From the NCBI GenBank assembly GCA_955652195.1, contig CATPBC010000328.1:1-16450 (forward strand): a DNA stretch of 16,450 bases, in the 5' to 3' direction. Positions 1 to 8,010 of the stretch are shown piece after piece; the first letter of the stretch is position 1, and each line of letters begins with the position of its first letter. The position numbers were made by a program, and so were the translations under genes. This stretch comes from an uncultured Xanthobacteraceae bacterium (GTDB lineage: Bacteria; Pseudomonadota; Alphaproteobacteria; Rhizobiales; Xanthobacteraceae). A model generated the notes under the pieces. It made no database searches, was not told where the DNA came from, and saw nothing but the letters and a program-made list of their open reading frames with translations.

Positions 1-767
1 GCATGCAGGGCGCCGCGGGCGAAAATCATCCGATCTTCGGCCCGGTGCGTGAGTTCGACGCGCTCCGCCGGACCGGCAAAGATCACTGAATGCTCGCCGA
101 CCACCGTGCCGCCGCGCAGCGAAGCAAAGCCGATATCGCCGGCACCGCGCGCGCCGGTCATGCCGTCACGGCCGCGCACCGAATGCTGCGCGAGATCGAT
201 GCCGCGGCCCTCCGCCGCCGCGCGGCCGAGCATCAGCGCGGTGCCCGATGGCGCATCGATCTTCTTGCTGTGATGCATTTCGACGATCTCGACGTCGTAA
301 TCGTCGTTGAGCGTCTTAGCCACGCGCTTTACCAGCGCCGCAAGCAGATTGACGCCGAGACTCATATTGCCGGATTTGACGATGGTTGCCCGGTTCGCCG
401 CCTTGGCGATCACCGCCTCTTCTTCGGCGGAATGCCCGGTGGTGCCGATGACGTGGACGAGCCCAGCCTTCGCCGCCAACTCCGCAAAGACCAGCGTCGC
501 CGCCGGTATGGTGAACTCGATCAGGACGTCAGCGGCCTGCAACAGCGGCGCGACATCGCCGGCAACGGCGATGCCGTTACGGCCGAGTCCCGCCAATTCG
601 CCGGTGTCGCGGCCGATCACGGCCGAATCCGGAGCATCGACCGCTCCGGCAAGCGTGACGCCCTTCGTCGCCGCGACGGCATGAATGAGGGTCCGCCCCA
701 TGCGCCCGCCGGCGCCAGCGACTACCACCCGCAGATCGGAATTTGCCGCGGACATCGATGCGGACAT
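1..767 (-). CDS. dapB: 4-hydroxy-tetrahydrodipicolinate reductase, C-terminus cut by window edge
   Basis: DapB reduces the dihydrodipicolinate precursor with NAD(P)H in the cytoplasm, on the route to meso-diaminopimelate (cell wall) and lysine. The translation from the ATG at 767 shows the Rossmann nucleotide-binding motif [10 protein letters not shown] (about residues 16-25), the SGNMSLGVN segment, and the catalytic/substrate signature [15 protein letters not shown] with its His-His and Lys. Near the edge it reads [20 protein letters not shown], typical of the C-terminal part. About 255 codons are present; the family is about 270 residues, so only the last 15-20 are missing. The start at 767 has a GGAG eight bases upstream. 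An in-frame ATG at 755 is the alternative. It follows the double-DUF1330 gene after 104 bases and may have its own promoter in that gap. Confidence 0.96.
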   Translation of the reverse strand, partial: MSASMSAANSDLRVVVAGAGGRMGRTLIHAVAATKGVTLAGAVDAPDSAVIGRDTGELAGLGRNGIAVAGDVAPLLQAADVLIEFTIPAATLVFAELAAKAGLVHVIGTTGHSAEEEAVIAKAANRATIVKSGNMSLGVNLLAALVKRVAKTLNDDYDVEIVEMHHSKKIDAPSGTALMLGRAAAEGRGIDLAQHSVRGRDGMTGARGAGDIGFASLRGGTVVGEHSVIFAGPAERVELTHRAEDRMIFARGALH

Positions 768-790
768 GAAAGCTGCTCCAATCGAGCCGG

Positions 791-819
791 GATATAGCCG
801 GGCGTAACAGGGCCAGCAA
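791..819 (-). promoter_or_regulatory. Candidate housekeeping promoter for dapB
   Basis: On the minus strand, TTGCTG (814-819) and TATATC (791-796) are separated by exactly 17 bases in the 104-base gap before dapB. This resembles a sigma-70 promoter and would give a leader of roughly 17 bases containing the Shine-Dalgarno sequence. It would let dapB be transcribed independently of the upstream pyrF group. The assignment is pattern matching only. Confidence 0.35.
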
Positions 820-871
820 CATAGCAAGCATTTACGGCGCGGACGTCAGGACGGTTAGCCGTGGGCCGGGT

Positions 872-1501
872 TCAAAATTGCGGCCCGTCATAACCCTCGA
901 TAACGACGATATCGGCCTCGGCTTTACCTTCACGAATTTGCTTGGCGGCGCGATAGTTCGGCGAATGATAGCAAGCAAGCGCCGCCTCGTAGCTTGGAAA
1001 TTCCAGCACCACGATCCGGCCGCGCGCCTTGCCTTCCATGACTTCCTGACGGCCGCCGCGCACGAGATAGCGGGCGCCGAATTCGCCGAATGGCGCCTGG
1101 TTAGCCGTCAGATAAGGCTTGTAACCTTCCGCGTCCCTTACATCGATCTGGCCGATCCAGTAGCCTTTTTTTCTGGCGGGTGGCGGCGGCGCAGGTGATG
1201 CCGGCTGCGGGCCGTCATAACCTTCAACGACGACGAAATCGCACTCCGAATGCGCCAACCGCAGCGGCCGCGCGCGCTGATATTCCGCGGAGCGATAGCA
1301 AGCGAGCGCCGTCGCATAATCCAGAAACTCGCGCAGCACACAGCGGCCGCGGGCGCGGCCTTCAACCACTTGCATTTGGCCGCCGCGCACTAAAGCGACG
1401 CCGCGATATCTTTCGTGCGCCGGCGGCGTTGCCGCCATGTAGGCCTTGTAACCTTCCGGATTGCTGATATCGATTTGCGGGATCCAATAGCCTTTGGGCA
1501 T
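872..1501 (-). CDS. Tandem double-DUF1330 domain protein
   Basis: The 209-residue product is two copies of one domain. Residues 1-99 begin with GYWIPQIDI and end with VVVEGYDGPQ; residues 112-209 begin with GYWIGQIDV and end with VVIEGYDGPQF. Equivalent motifs (GYWI, LVRGG, EG-ARGR, ALACY, EGYDGPQ) are offset by 109 residues. An eleven-residue proline/alanine linker (about 100-110) joins them. DUF1330 proteins are small dimeric alpha-beta barrel (ferredoxin-like) proteins, usually about 95 residues with one domain, and have no settled function. A fused pair could form an intramolecular dimer. It starts 24 bases after the pyrF stop, so it is probably co-transcribed with it. There is no signal peptide or membrane segment, so it should be cytoplasmic. 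No reaction can be assigned. Confidence 0.9.
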   Translation of the reverse strand: MPKGYWIPQIDISNPEGYKAYMAATPPAHERYRGVALVRGGQMQVVEGRARGRCVLREFLDYATALACYRSAEYQRARPLRLAHSECDFVVVEGYDGPQPASPAPPPPARKKGYWIGQIDVRDAEGYKPYLTANQAPFGEFGARYLVRGGRQEVMEGKARGRIVVLEFPSYEAALACYHSPNYRAAKQIREGKAEADIVVIEGYDGPQF

Positions 1502-1525
1502 CGCCTCTGCGTCCCCTTCGCGATT

Positions 1526-2224
1526 TTATTTTTGTACGACCGCGCCCGCAATCTCTGCCACGATCGCTTCGGCCGCGGCTTTTGGATCGGCTGCCGCAAT
1601 GATCGGACGACCGACTACGAGATAGTCCGCGCCGGCGGTGATCGCCGCGGCGGCGGTGGCAACCCGCTTTTGATCGCCGGCGTTGGCGCCCGCCGGCCGG
1701 ATACCCGGCGTCACTAATCTTAATCCATCGCCGACAATGCGGCGCAGATTGGCGGCTTCTTCGGGCGAACAGACAAGCCCATCGACGCCGATGTCGCGCG
1801 CCTGCGCGGCGCGGCGGGCGGCGAGGTCGCGCACGGTCGTCGCATAGCCGGCGTTTTCCAGATCTGTGTCATTGAGCGAGGTGAGCACGGTGACGGCGAG
1901 AATACGCAAACCGCCTTCGCGCGCGTTCACTGCCGCCTCCATCACCTGCGGGTAGGCATGCACGGTGAGGTAGGTTGCGCCGAGCCGCCCGACGCTTTTG
2001 ACGCCCGCCACGACCGTATTGCCGATGTCATGGAGTTTCAGATCGAGGAAAACGCGCTTGCCCGACTGCGCGAGCTTTGGCGCATAATCGAGCCCGCCGG
2101 CAAAGGCCAGCTGATAGCCGATCTTGTAGAACGATACGGCATCGCCCAGGCGCGCGACCAAGGCTTGCGCCGCGTCGATCGACGGCACATCCAGCGCGAC
2201 AATCAGGCGCTCGCGCGGCTCCAT
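1526..2224 (-). CDS. pyrF: Orotidine 5'-phosphate decarboxylase
   Basis: PyrF removes CO2 from OMP to give UMP, the last step of de novo pyrimidine synthesis, as a cytoplasmic dimer of TIM barrels. The 232-residue product has the usual bacterial (type 1) length. It shows IVALDVP near the N-terminus, the catalytic D61-L-K63-L-H-D66-IGNT signature, VTPGIRP (171-177), and the phosphate-gripping VVGRPI with Arg206. The ATG at 2224 follows AAGGAG with about five bases of spacing, a strong ribosome site. It lies 26 bases after the FMN-reductase-like gene and 24 before the double-DUF1330 gene, so these three look like one transcription unit. All catalytic residues are present. Confidence 0.97.
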   Translation of the reverse strand: MEPRERLIVALDVPSIDAAQALVARLGDAVSFYKIGYQLAFAGGLDYAPKLAQSGKRVFLDLKLHDIGNTVVAGVKSVGRLGATYLTVHAYPQVMEAAVNAREGGLRILAVTVLTSLNDTDLENAGYATTVRDLAARRAAQARDIGVDGLVCSPEEAANLRRIVGDGLRLVTPGIRPAGANAGDQKRVATAAAAITAGADYLVVGRPIIAAADPKAAAEAIVAEIAGAVVQK

Positions 2225-2250
2225 CTCGGCTCCTTCGGCATGCTTAAGCC

Positions 2251-2832
2251 TTAACTCATCATCCCGGCTAATTCGATCAGCCGCCGCAGCGATGTTTTTA
2301 GCGCCGCGGCAAGCGCTTCATCTTTTAAATTATCCATATCATCGAATGCGAGTTCGGCGCGGGGCACGCTGACCTGTTCCGGGATCACCAAAGCGCCGCA
2401 GCCGAGCTCGAGGATTTGCCGCAGCGCCATCAATGAACGAATGCCGCCCCCACCGCCGCTCGTTGCCGAGCCAAGCGCAAACACGCGGCCCTTGAAAGCG
2501 GCATAGGTCGGCTCGCCGCGTTCGCGCACGCGCGACACCCAGTCGATGGCGTTCTTTAAAAGTGGCGTCACCGAGGCGCTATATTCCGGGCTGGTGATGA
2601 AGATGCCGCGATGCGCCGTCAGCGCCTGCTTGAGCTTGACCGCCGCCGCGGGCAGCGCGGCGCCGCCCGCCAGATCGGCATCGAATAGCGGCAATTCGTA
2701 GTCCTCGAGCGAAATTCGCGTGACGTCGGCGTCAAGCAGCGCCAGCTCTTTGGCGGCGAGTGCCGCCAGCCGCGCATTGTGCGAGCCGCTGCGCAGCGAA
2801 CCGGGAATGACGAGAATCCGTGGAGCGGGCAT
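2251..2832 (-). CDS. NAD(P)H-dependent FMN reductase-like flavoprotein
   Basis: A 193-residue protein of the NADPH-dependent FMN reductase (flavodoxin-like) family. The phosphate-binding loop GSLRSGSHN is at residues 11-19. The flavin/dimer motif [21 protein letters not shown] starts at 81, and [13 protein letters not shown] at 121-133 matches the third flavin-contact loop. Family members reduce FMN, quinones, azo dyes or chromate with NAD(P)H. The physiological substrate here cannot be read from sequence. There is no signal peptide, so it is cytoplasmic. The ATG at 2832 has only a weak ribosome site. It follows pmtA after 62 bases and precedes pyrF by 26 bases. The positional link to pyrF is probably co-transcription rather than shared chemistry. 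Confidence 0.9.
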   Translation of the reverse strand: MPAPRILVIPGSLRSGSHNARLAALAAKELALLDADVTRISLEDYELPLFDADLAGGAALPAAAVKLKQALTAHRGIFITSPEYSASVTPLLKNAIDWVSRVRERGEPTYAAFKGRVFALGSATSGGGGGIRSLMALRQILELGCGALVIPEQVSVPRAELAFDDMDNLKDEALAAALKTSLRRLIELAGMMS

Positions 2833-2894
2833 GAACAGCGAGTCTCAGATAATCGGATGATGTCAGACTGCGGAGATTGGCTTTCTGACTTTCG

Positions 2895-3650
2895 TTACCT
2901 GAGATCGGTTTTCCGATAAACCCACACTCGCGCCGGCGGAATGTTCATCCAGATGCGCTCGGAGGCTTCCACGGAAAACCCGCCAAGCCGTTTCGGCAAC
3001 GGCGCGGCGACCGAATAGGTGAATTGCACGAACGGTGCGCCTGGCACCATAAGATCGAAGGCGTCGCGGATGAGCCGTAAGCGCAGCGTGATTGGCTTGG
3101 TGATCAGCGGCAAGCCGGAGACGAATGCGGCGGCGGGTTGCAAGAGCAAGGCGTCGAGCAGCCGGCGCATGCTGTAGGCATCGCCCTGCACCAAGGTGGC
3201 TTCCGGATAACGCGCGCGCAGAATTCGGCAGAACGCGGGATTCGATTCCACCAGGACAAGCCGCGCAGGATCGACGCCGGCCTCGACCAGCGCCTCGGTC
3301 ACCGGACCGGTTCCGGGACCCAATTCTACGACAGGGCCGGCCGATTGCGGATCGACGTAGCGGGCCATGGTGCGCGCCAGTATTTTCCCGGATGGCGTCA
3401 CCGCGCCGGTCGATAACGGCCGCTCGAACCACGAACGAATGAAACGCACTTCGTCGTCGAGCCGAATTCCGCGTTTGAGTTCGAAGCGTTTTATCTGCTG
3501 TTCGATCTTGCGGCCGATGCCGTTGCGCTTTTGTTCGAACAGCCGAATTTGGTGTTCGATCTTGCGCTCGATGAGAGTCTTCCTGACTTCCAGGAGGCGA
3601 AGCTGCCGCCCAATTCTTCGTTCGAATGATTGCAGGGCCGGCAATGGCAT
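2895..3650 (-). CDS. pmtA: Phospholipid N-methyltransferase (PE to PC) with repeated N-terminal amphipathic extension
   Basis: PmtA-type enzymes use S-adenosylmethionine to methylate phosphatidylethanolamine stepwise to phosphatidylcholine at the cytoplasmic membrane face. The core matches the soluble rhizobial class: FIRSWFERPLSTGAVTPSGK-like segment (about 70-88), SAM motif I VELGPGTGPVT (about 108-118), then LVLVESNP. Rhizobial PmtA proteins are about 200 residues; this one is 251 because of a basic helical N-terminus with three 18-residue repeats (about 10-63). An N-terminal amphipathic helix is known to anchor Agrobacterium PmtA to membranes, so the repeats may enlarge that surface (inference). 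ATG 3650 is preferred; an in-frame GTG at 3659 adds three residues. Neither has a strong ribosome site. An AT-rich 65-base gap separates it from dnaJ upstream. A related SAM-dependent methyltransferase such as a dimethyladenosine transferase-like enzyme is a less likely alternative. Confidence 0.82.
   Translation of the reverse strand: MPLPALQSFERRIGRQLRLLEVRKTLIERKIEHQIRLFEQKRNGIGRKIEQQIKRFELKRGIRLDDEVRFIRSWFERPLSTGAVTPSGKILARTMARYVDPQSAGPVVELGPGTGPVTEALVEAGVDPARLVLVESNPAFCRILRARYPEATLVQGDAYSMRRLLDALLLQPAAAFVSGLPLITKPITLRLRLIRDAFDLMVPGAPFVQFTYSVAAPLPKRLGGFSVEASERIWMNIPPARVWVYRKTDLR
3462..3623 (-). repeat. Three in-frame 54-base repeats inside pmtA
   Basis: Three consecutive 54-base units (3623-3570, 3569-3516, 3515-3462) encode ERRIGRQLRLLEVRKTLI, ERKIEHQIRLFEQKRNGI and GRKIEQQIKRFELKRGIR. 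Arg2, Ile4, Gln7 and Glu12 of each unit are invariant, and positions 3, 14 and 15 are always Lys or Arg. At DNA level the second and third units share an identical 14-base stretch (3499-3512 and 3553-3566, exactly 54 apart), which points to true duplication rather than compositional bias. Confidence 0.85.
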
Positions 3651-3715
3651 GACACCCACGCGACAAAATATTCCAGTTATTTAAGCCATTCGAATCGTAA
3701 AAACCATACGGGTAT

Positions 3716-4858
3716 TCAAGCAGCGCCGGCGCGGCCGCCGAGTCCGTCAAGGAACTCTTTGACCTTGCCGAGGAATCCGGAGGACTCCGGCTGCGTTTCG
3801 CTGGATGATAGGCGTTCGAATTCCGCTAACAATTCCCGCTGCTTCTTGGTGAGCTGCTGCGGGGTTTCGACAACGACCTGGACGTACATGTCGCCGCTCT
3901 GGCGCGACCGCAGTACCGGCATGCCCTTGCCGCCTAAGCGGAAGCGTCTGCCGGATTGCGTGCCCTCGGGCACCTTCACTTTGGTCTTGCCGCCGTCGAT
4001 GGTGGGCACTTCGAACTCACCGCCGAGCACCGCCGTCACCATGGAAACCGGGACGCGGCAGTGCAGATCGGCGCCATCGCGCTGAAAGAACGGATGGCCG
4101 CCGATCGAGAGAAAGATATAGAGATCGCCCGGCGGACCGCCGCGCACGCCGGCTTCGCCCTCGCCGGCGAGCCGGATGCGGGTTCCGTCCTCGACGCCGG
4201 CTGGAATATTCACCGCCAGCGTGCGCTCGCGCGTGACCCGGCCGGAGCCGCCGCATGATGCGCATGGCGTGTCGATCGACTGGCCGCGGCCGTGGCAATT
4301 CGGGCAGGTACGCTCCAGCGTGAAGAAGCCCTGGGCGTGTCGCACCCGGCCGTGGCCGCCGCACATCGGACAGGTCTTCGGCTTGGTGCCGGCCTTGGCG
4401 CCGGAGCCGGAGCAGGCCTCGCAGGTCACCGGGGTTGGAATGCGGATTTGCGCATTCTTGCCGGTGAATGCTTCCTGCAGCGTGATCTCCATGTTGTAAC
4501 GCAAATCGGCGCCACGCTCGCGGCCGCTGCTGCGCCCGCGCCCGGCAGACATGCCGAAAATGCCTTCAAACAGATCGGAAAACGTCGTGCCGAAATCGGC
4601 GCCGAATCCGGCCGGCCCATTGCCCATGCCGTGCTCAAATGCGGCATGACCAAAACGGTCATAAGCGGCGCGCTTGTCCGGATCCTTTAGGACCTCATAG
4701 GCCTCGTTGATTTCCTTGAAACGATGCTCGGCCGTCCTGTCGCCGGGATGACGATCCGGATGGCACTGCATCGCCTGCTTGCGAAATGCGGCCTTGATGT
4801 CGCCGTCGCTGGCAGTGCGGTCAACCTCCAAGGCCTGGTAATAGCACCGCTTGGCCAT
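3716..4858 (-). CDS. dnaJ: Hsp40 co-chaperone DnaJ
   Basis: DnaJ delivers unfolded clients to DnaK and stimulates its ATPase. The 380-residue protein has the full class I layout: J domain with HPD at 33-35, a Gly/Phe-rich region (about 75-110), and a zinc-binding domain with four CxxCxGxG units (C146/C149, C163/C166, C185/C188, C199/C202). The two C-terminal beta domains end with [11 protein letters not shown] and [11 protein letters not shown]. The start ATG at 4858 follows GAGGA with seven bases of spacing. It lies 111 bases after dnaK in the classical dnaK-dnaJ order. That gap contains a strong stem-loop. Heat induction most likely comes from the promoter upstream of dnaK. No expected residue is missing. 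Confidence 0.98.
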   Translation of the reverse strand: MAKRCYYQALEVDRTASDGDIKAAFRKQAMQCHPDRHPGDRTAEHRFKEINEAYEVLKDPDKRAAYDRFGHAAFEHGMGNGPAGFGADFGTTFSDLFEGIFGMSAGRGRSSGRERGADLRYNMEITLQEAFTGKNAQIRIPTPVTCEACSGSGAKAGTKPKTCPMCGGHGRVRHAQGFFTLERTCPNCHGRGQSIDTPCASCGGSGRVTRERTLAVNIPAGVEDGTRIRLAGEGEAGVRGGPPGDLYIFLSIGGHPFFQRDGADLHCRVPVSMVTAVLGGEFEVPTIDGGKTKVKVPEGTQSGRRFRLGGKGMPVLRSRQSGDMYVQVVVETPQQLTKKQRELLAEFERLSSSETQPESSGFLGKVKEFLDGLGGRAGAA

Positions 4859-4901
4859 CCATCAGTCCTCACCCGGGCGATATCCGGCTATCGACGAACG
4901 A

Positions 4902-4928
4902 GCACCCCCGTTTGGTGTCCGGGGGTGC
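4902..4928 (-). other. Strong stem-loop between dnaK and dnaJ
   Basis: GCACCCCCG (4902-4910) and CGGGGGTGC (4920-4928) are perfect inverted repeats of nine bases around a nine-base loop. The stem is very GC-rich, but no T-run follows on the minus strand, so it is not a canonical intrinsic terminator. It sits about 43 bases upstream of the dnaJ start. It could cap the 3' end of a dnaK-only message, attenuate dnaJ, or mark a processing site. Confidence 0.7.
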
Positions 4929-4969
4929 CATTCTGTCAATCGCGATGGCATCTGACGCCCTCGCCGCCT

Positions 4970-6898
<1,929 letters not shown>

Positions 6899-6976
6899 GG
6901 TCCTAAATCCTCTCCTTTGCGGCAGGTCGGGCTGGCCCATCAGAGGCGCCCTTAAGTCCGACCCCCTTATTCACAC

Positions 6977-7014
6977 ATCGCCCCGGCGGTCCGAAACGGG
7001 CTGCGCGAGGCGAT
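6977..7014 (-). other. Possible stem at the 5' end of the dnaK leader RNA
   Basis: In the predicted dnaK leader, ATCGCC (7014-7009) can pair with GGCGAT (6982-6977), enclosing a GC-rich segment with a small inner CCG-TTT-CGG hairpin. If transcription starts near 7016, this stem would sit at the extreme 5' end of the message. Pairing was judged by eye and no folding energy was calculated. Confidence 0.3.
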
Positions 7015-7023
7015 TTCCCTTGG

Positions 7024-7054
7024 CTCATATAGGAGGGCATCATCGCGCTGCAAG
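7024..7054 (-). promoter_or_regulatory. RpoH (sigma-32) heat-shock promoter of dnaK
   Basis: On the minus strand CTTG (7051-7054) is followed, after exactly 17 bases, by CCTATATGAG (7024-7033). This matches at every defined position the published alphaproteobacterial heat-shock consensus CTTG-N17/18-CYTATNTNNG described for dnaKJ and groESL operons. The start of transcription is expected around 7016, about 118 bases before the dnaK ATG. No CIRCE operator (TTAGCACTC-N9-GAGTGCTAA) is seen near it. The remaining part of the 371-base dnaK-alkB gap shows no recognisable gene apart from two tiny frames next to alkB. Confidence 0.88.
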
Positions 7055-7226
7055 GCAGGATTGTCCGTGCCGACCAGCGTTTCCCGCGACCGACGAGCCG
7101 GGATAGTGCACTAGCTGCGGCGGGGATGAACCGGGCATAGATTTTTGCCTGTGGCGTGCTTCACCGCGAGCGCCTTGATAGTCGCGACCTTAGACCAAGA
7201 CGGTGTTCACAAGCCGTAAAGATCCC

Positions 7227-7273
7227 ATGAAGGGGAGCACATGATGGGGCGCACACCGAAGGGCCACACATGA
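7227..7273 (+). other. Duplicated start region with two tiny overlapping frames before alkB
   Basis: GAAGGGGAGCACATGA (7229-7244) and GAAGGGCCACACATGA (7258-7273) are the same 16-base unit, identical at 13 positions and 29 bases apart. Each combines a purine-rich ribosome site with an ATGA. A five-codon frame (ATG 7227, stop 7242-7244) overlaps the ATG at 7241. A ten-codon frame from 7241 (MMGRTPKGHT) stops at 7271-7273, overlapping the alkB ATG at 7270 as ATGA. The frames could couple translation into alkB, or be relics of a small duplication. Confidence 0.45.
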
Positions 7274-7893
7274 ACTTGCTAATCGGCGGCTCGGGACTGC
7301 GGCTTTATCCGGAATATTTCAGCCGCAATGCACAGCTCACCGCACTTGCGGCGATCCGCAGCGTGCTTGCGGACGCGCCGCTCTATAAGCCGCGCATGCT
7401 AAAGTCCGGCCGACCGATGTCCGTTGGCATGTCAAATTGCGGTCCGCTCGGCTGGATTTCGGACGAGCGCGGTTATCGCTATGAGAGCACCCATCCGCAG
7501 AGCGGACAGCCGTGGCCCGCGATTCCGGACCTGCTGCTGCGGTTGTGGGACGATGTCGCGCAATATCCGGACCCGCCGGAAGCGTGCTTGATCAATTACT
7601 ACGGTCCAACGGCGAAAATGGGCTTGCATCAAGATCGCGACGAAGCCGATTTTTCGGCACCGGTCGTATCGCTGTCGCTGGGCGATTCTTGTTTGTTCCG
7701 CGTCGGCGGCGGCAAGCGAGGCGATTCGACCCGCTCGTTCCGCCTCAATTCCGGCGATGTGCTCGTGCTTGCTGGCGATGCGCGCCTGGCCTTTCACGGC
7801 GTCGACCGCATCTATGCGCAGACATCGACCTTGCTCACCGAGGGCGGACGGATCAATCTGACGATGCGGCGCGTAACCTGTCCGCGACAGTAG
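7270..7893 (+). CDS. alkB: AlkB-type 2-oxoglutarate/Fe(II)-dependent nucleic acid dealkylase
   Basis: AlkB oxidatively removes methyl groups from 1-methyladenine and 3-methylcytosine in DNA or RNA. The 207-residue protein has the Fe(II) ligands H120-x-D122 (in NYYGPTAKMGLHQDRDE) and H176 (LAFHGVDR), and the 2-oxoglutarate/catalytic Arg motif R194-I-N-L-T-M-R200. The jelly-roll strand VVSLSLGDSCLFRVGG lies between them. The spacing of these residues equals that of E. coli AlkB, so it is expected to be active. The ATG at 7270 has AAGGG six bases upstream and overlaps the stop of a ten-codon frame. It is divergent from dnaK. No Ada-binding site was recognised upstream. Substrate range (DNA, RNA, exocyclic adducts) cannot be settled from sequence. 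Confidence 0.93.
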   Translation: MNLLIGGSGLRLYPEYFSRNAQLTALAAIRSVLADAPLYKPRMLKSGRPMSVGMSNCGPLGWISDERGYRYESTHPQSGQPWPAIPDLLLRLWDDVAQYPDPPEACLINYYGPTAKMGLHQDRDEADFSAPVVSLSLGDSCLFRVGGGKRGDSTRSFRLNSGDVLVLAGDARLAFHGVDRIYAQTSTLLTEGGRINLTMRRVTCPRQ

Positions 7894-7912
7894 GCGTGAA
7901 GCTTCTGCGCCT
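7892..7912 (+). other. Hairpin directly after alkB stop
   Basis: AGGCG (7892-7896) and CGCCT (7908-7912) flank the palindrome GAAGCTTC, giving a short near-continuous hairpin immediately downstream of the alkB stop codon. No T-run follows, so termination by an intrinsic mechanism is doubtful. It might protect the transcript end or act with Rho. Confidence 0.3.
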
Positions 7913-7926
7913 CAACGCCGAGAACC

Positions 7927-7996
7927 AAAGCACGAGAATCAAAGCGCAAGTACGAAAGCGCAAGTACGATAGCGCAAGTACGATAGCGCAAGTATC
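7927..7996 (+). repeat. 14-base tandem repeat array in the alkB-8011 gap
   Basis: Four consecutive 14-base units start at 7941, 7955, 7969 and 7983. The first two are AAAGCGCAAGTACG, the third differs only at base 2 (ATAGCGCAAGTACG), and the fourth ends in ATC instead of ACG. A degenerate fifth unit (AAAGCACGAGAATC, 7927-7940) precedes them. The array ends 14 bases before the ATG of the exported-protein gene and fills most of the 117-base gap. No palindrome or known origin or attachment motif was recognised in the unit. Confidence 0.92.
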
Positions 7997-8010
7997 AAAC
8001 CGATAACCCG

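Noticed and set aside
90..797. 235-codon plus-strand frame at the left edge
   Set aside because: It is the complement of dapB, whose motifs are unmistakable; the frame is Arg/Ala-rich and without recognisable domain.
2843..2904. Nested inverted repeats TCTCAG/CTGAGA and GTCAGA/TCTGAC around the pmtA stop
   Set aside because: Only six-base arms with a 16-base loop and no T-run. They could form by chance, so this was not called as a terminator.
2863..3750. 295-codon minus-strand frame overlapping pmtA in another frame
   Set aside because: Ser/Arg/Ala-rich shadow; pmtA in the other frame has the SAM motif and conserved family sequence.
6899..6940. Fourteen-codon upstream extension of dnaK
   Set aside because: The Hsp70 N-terminus [10 protein letters not shown] and a good ribosome site fix the start at 6898; the extension overlaps the leader.
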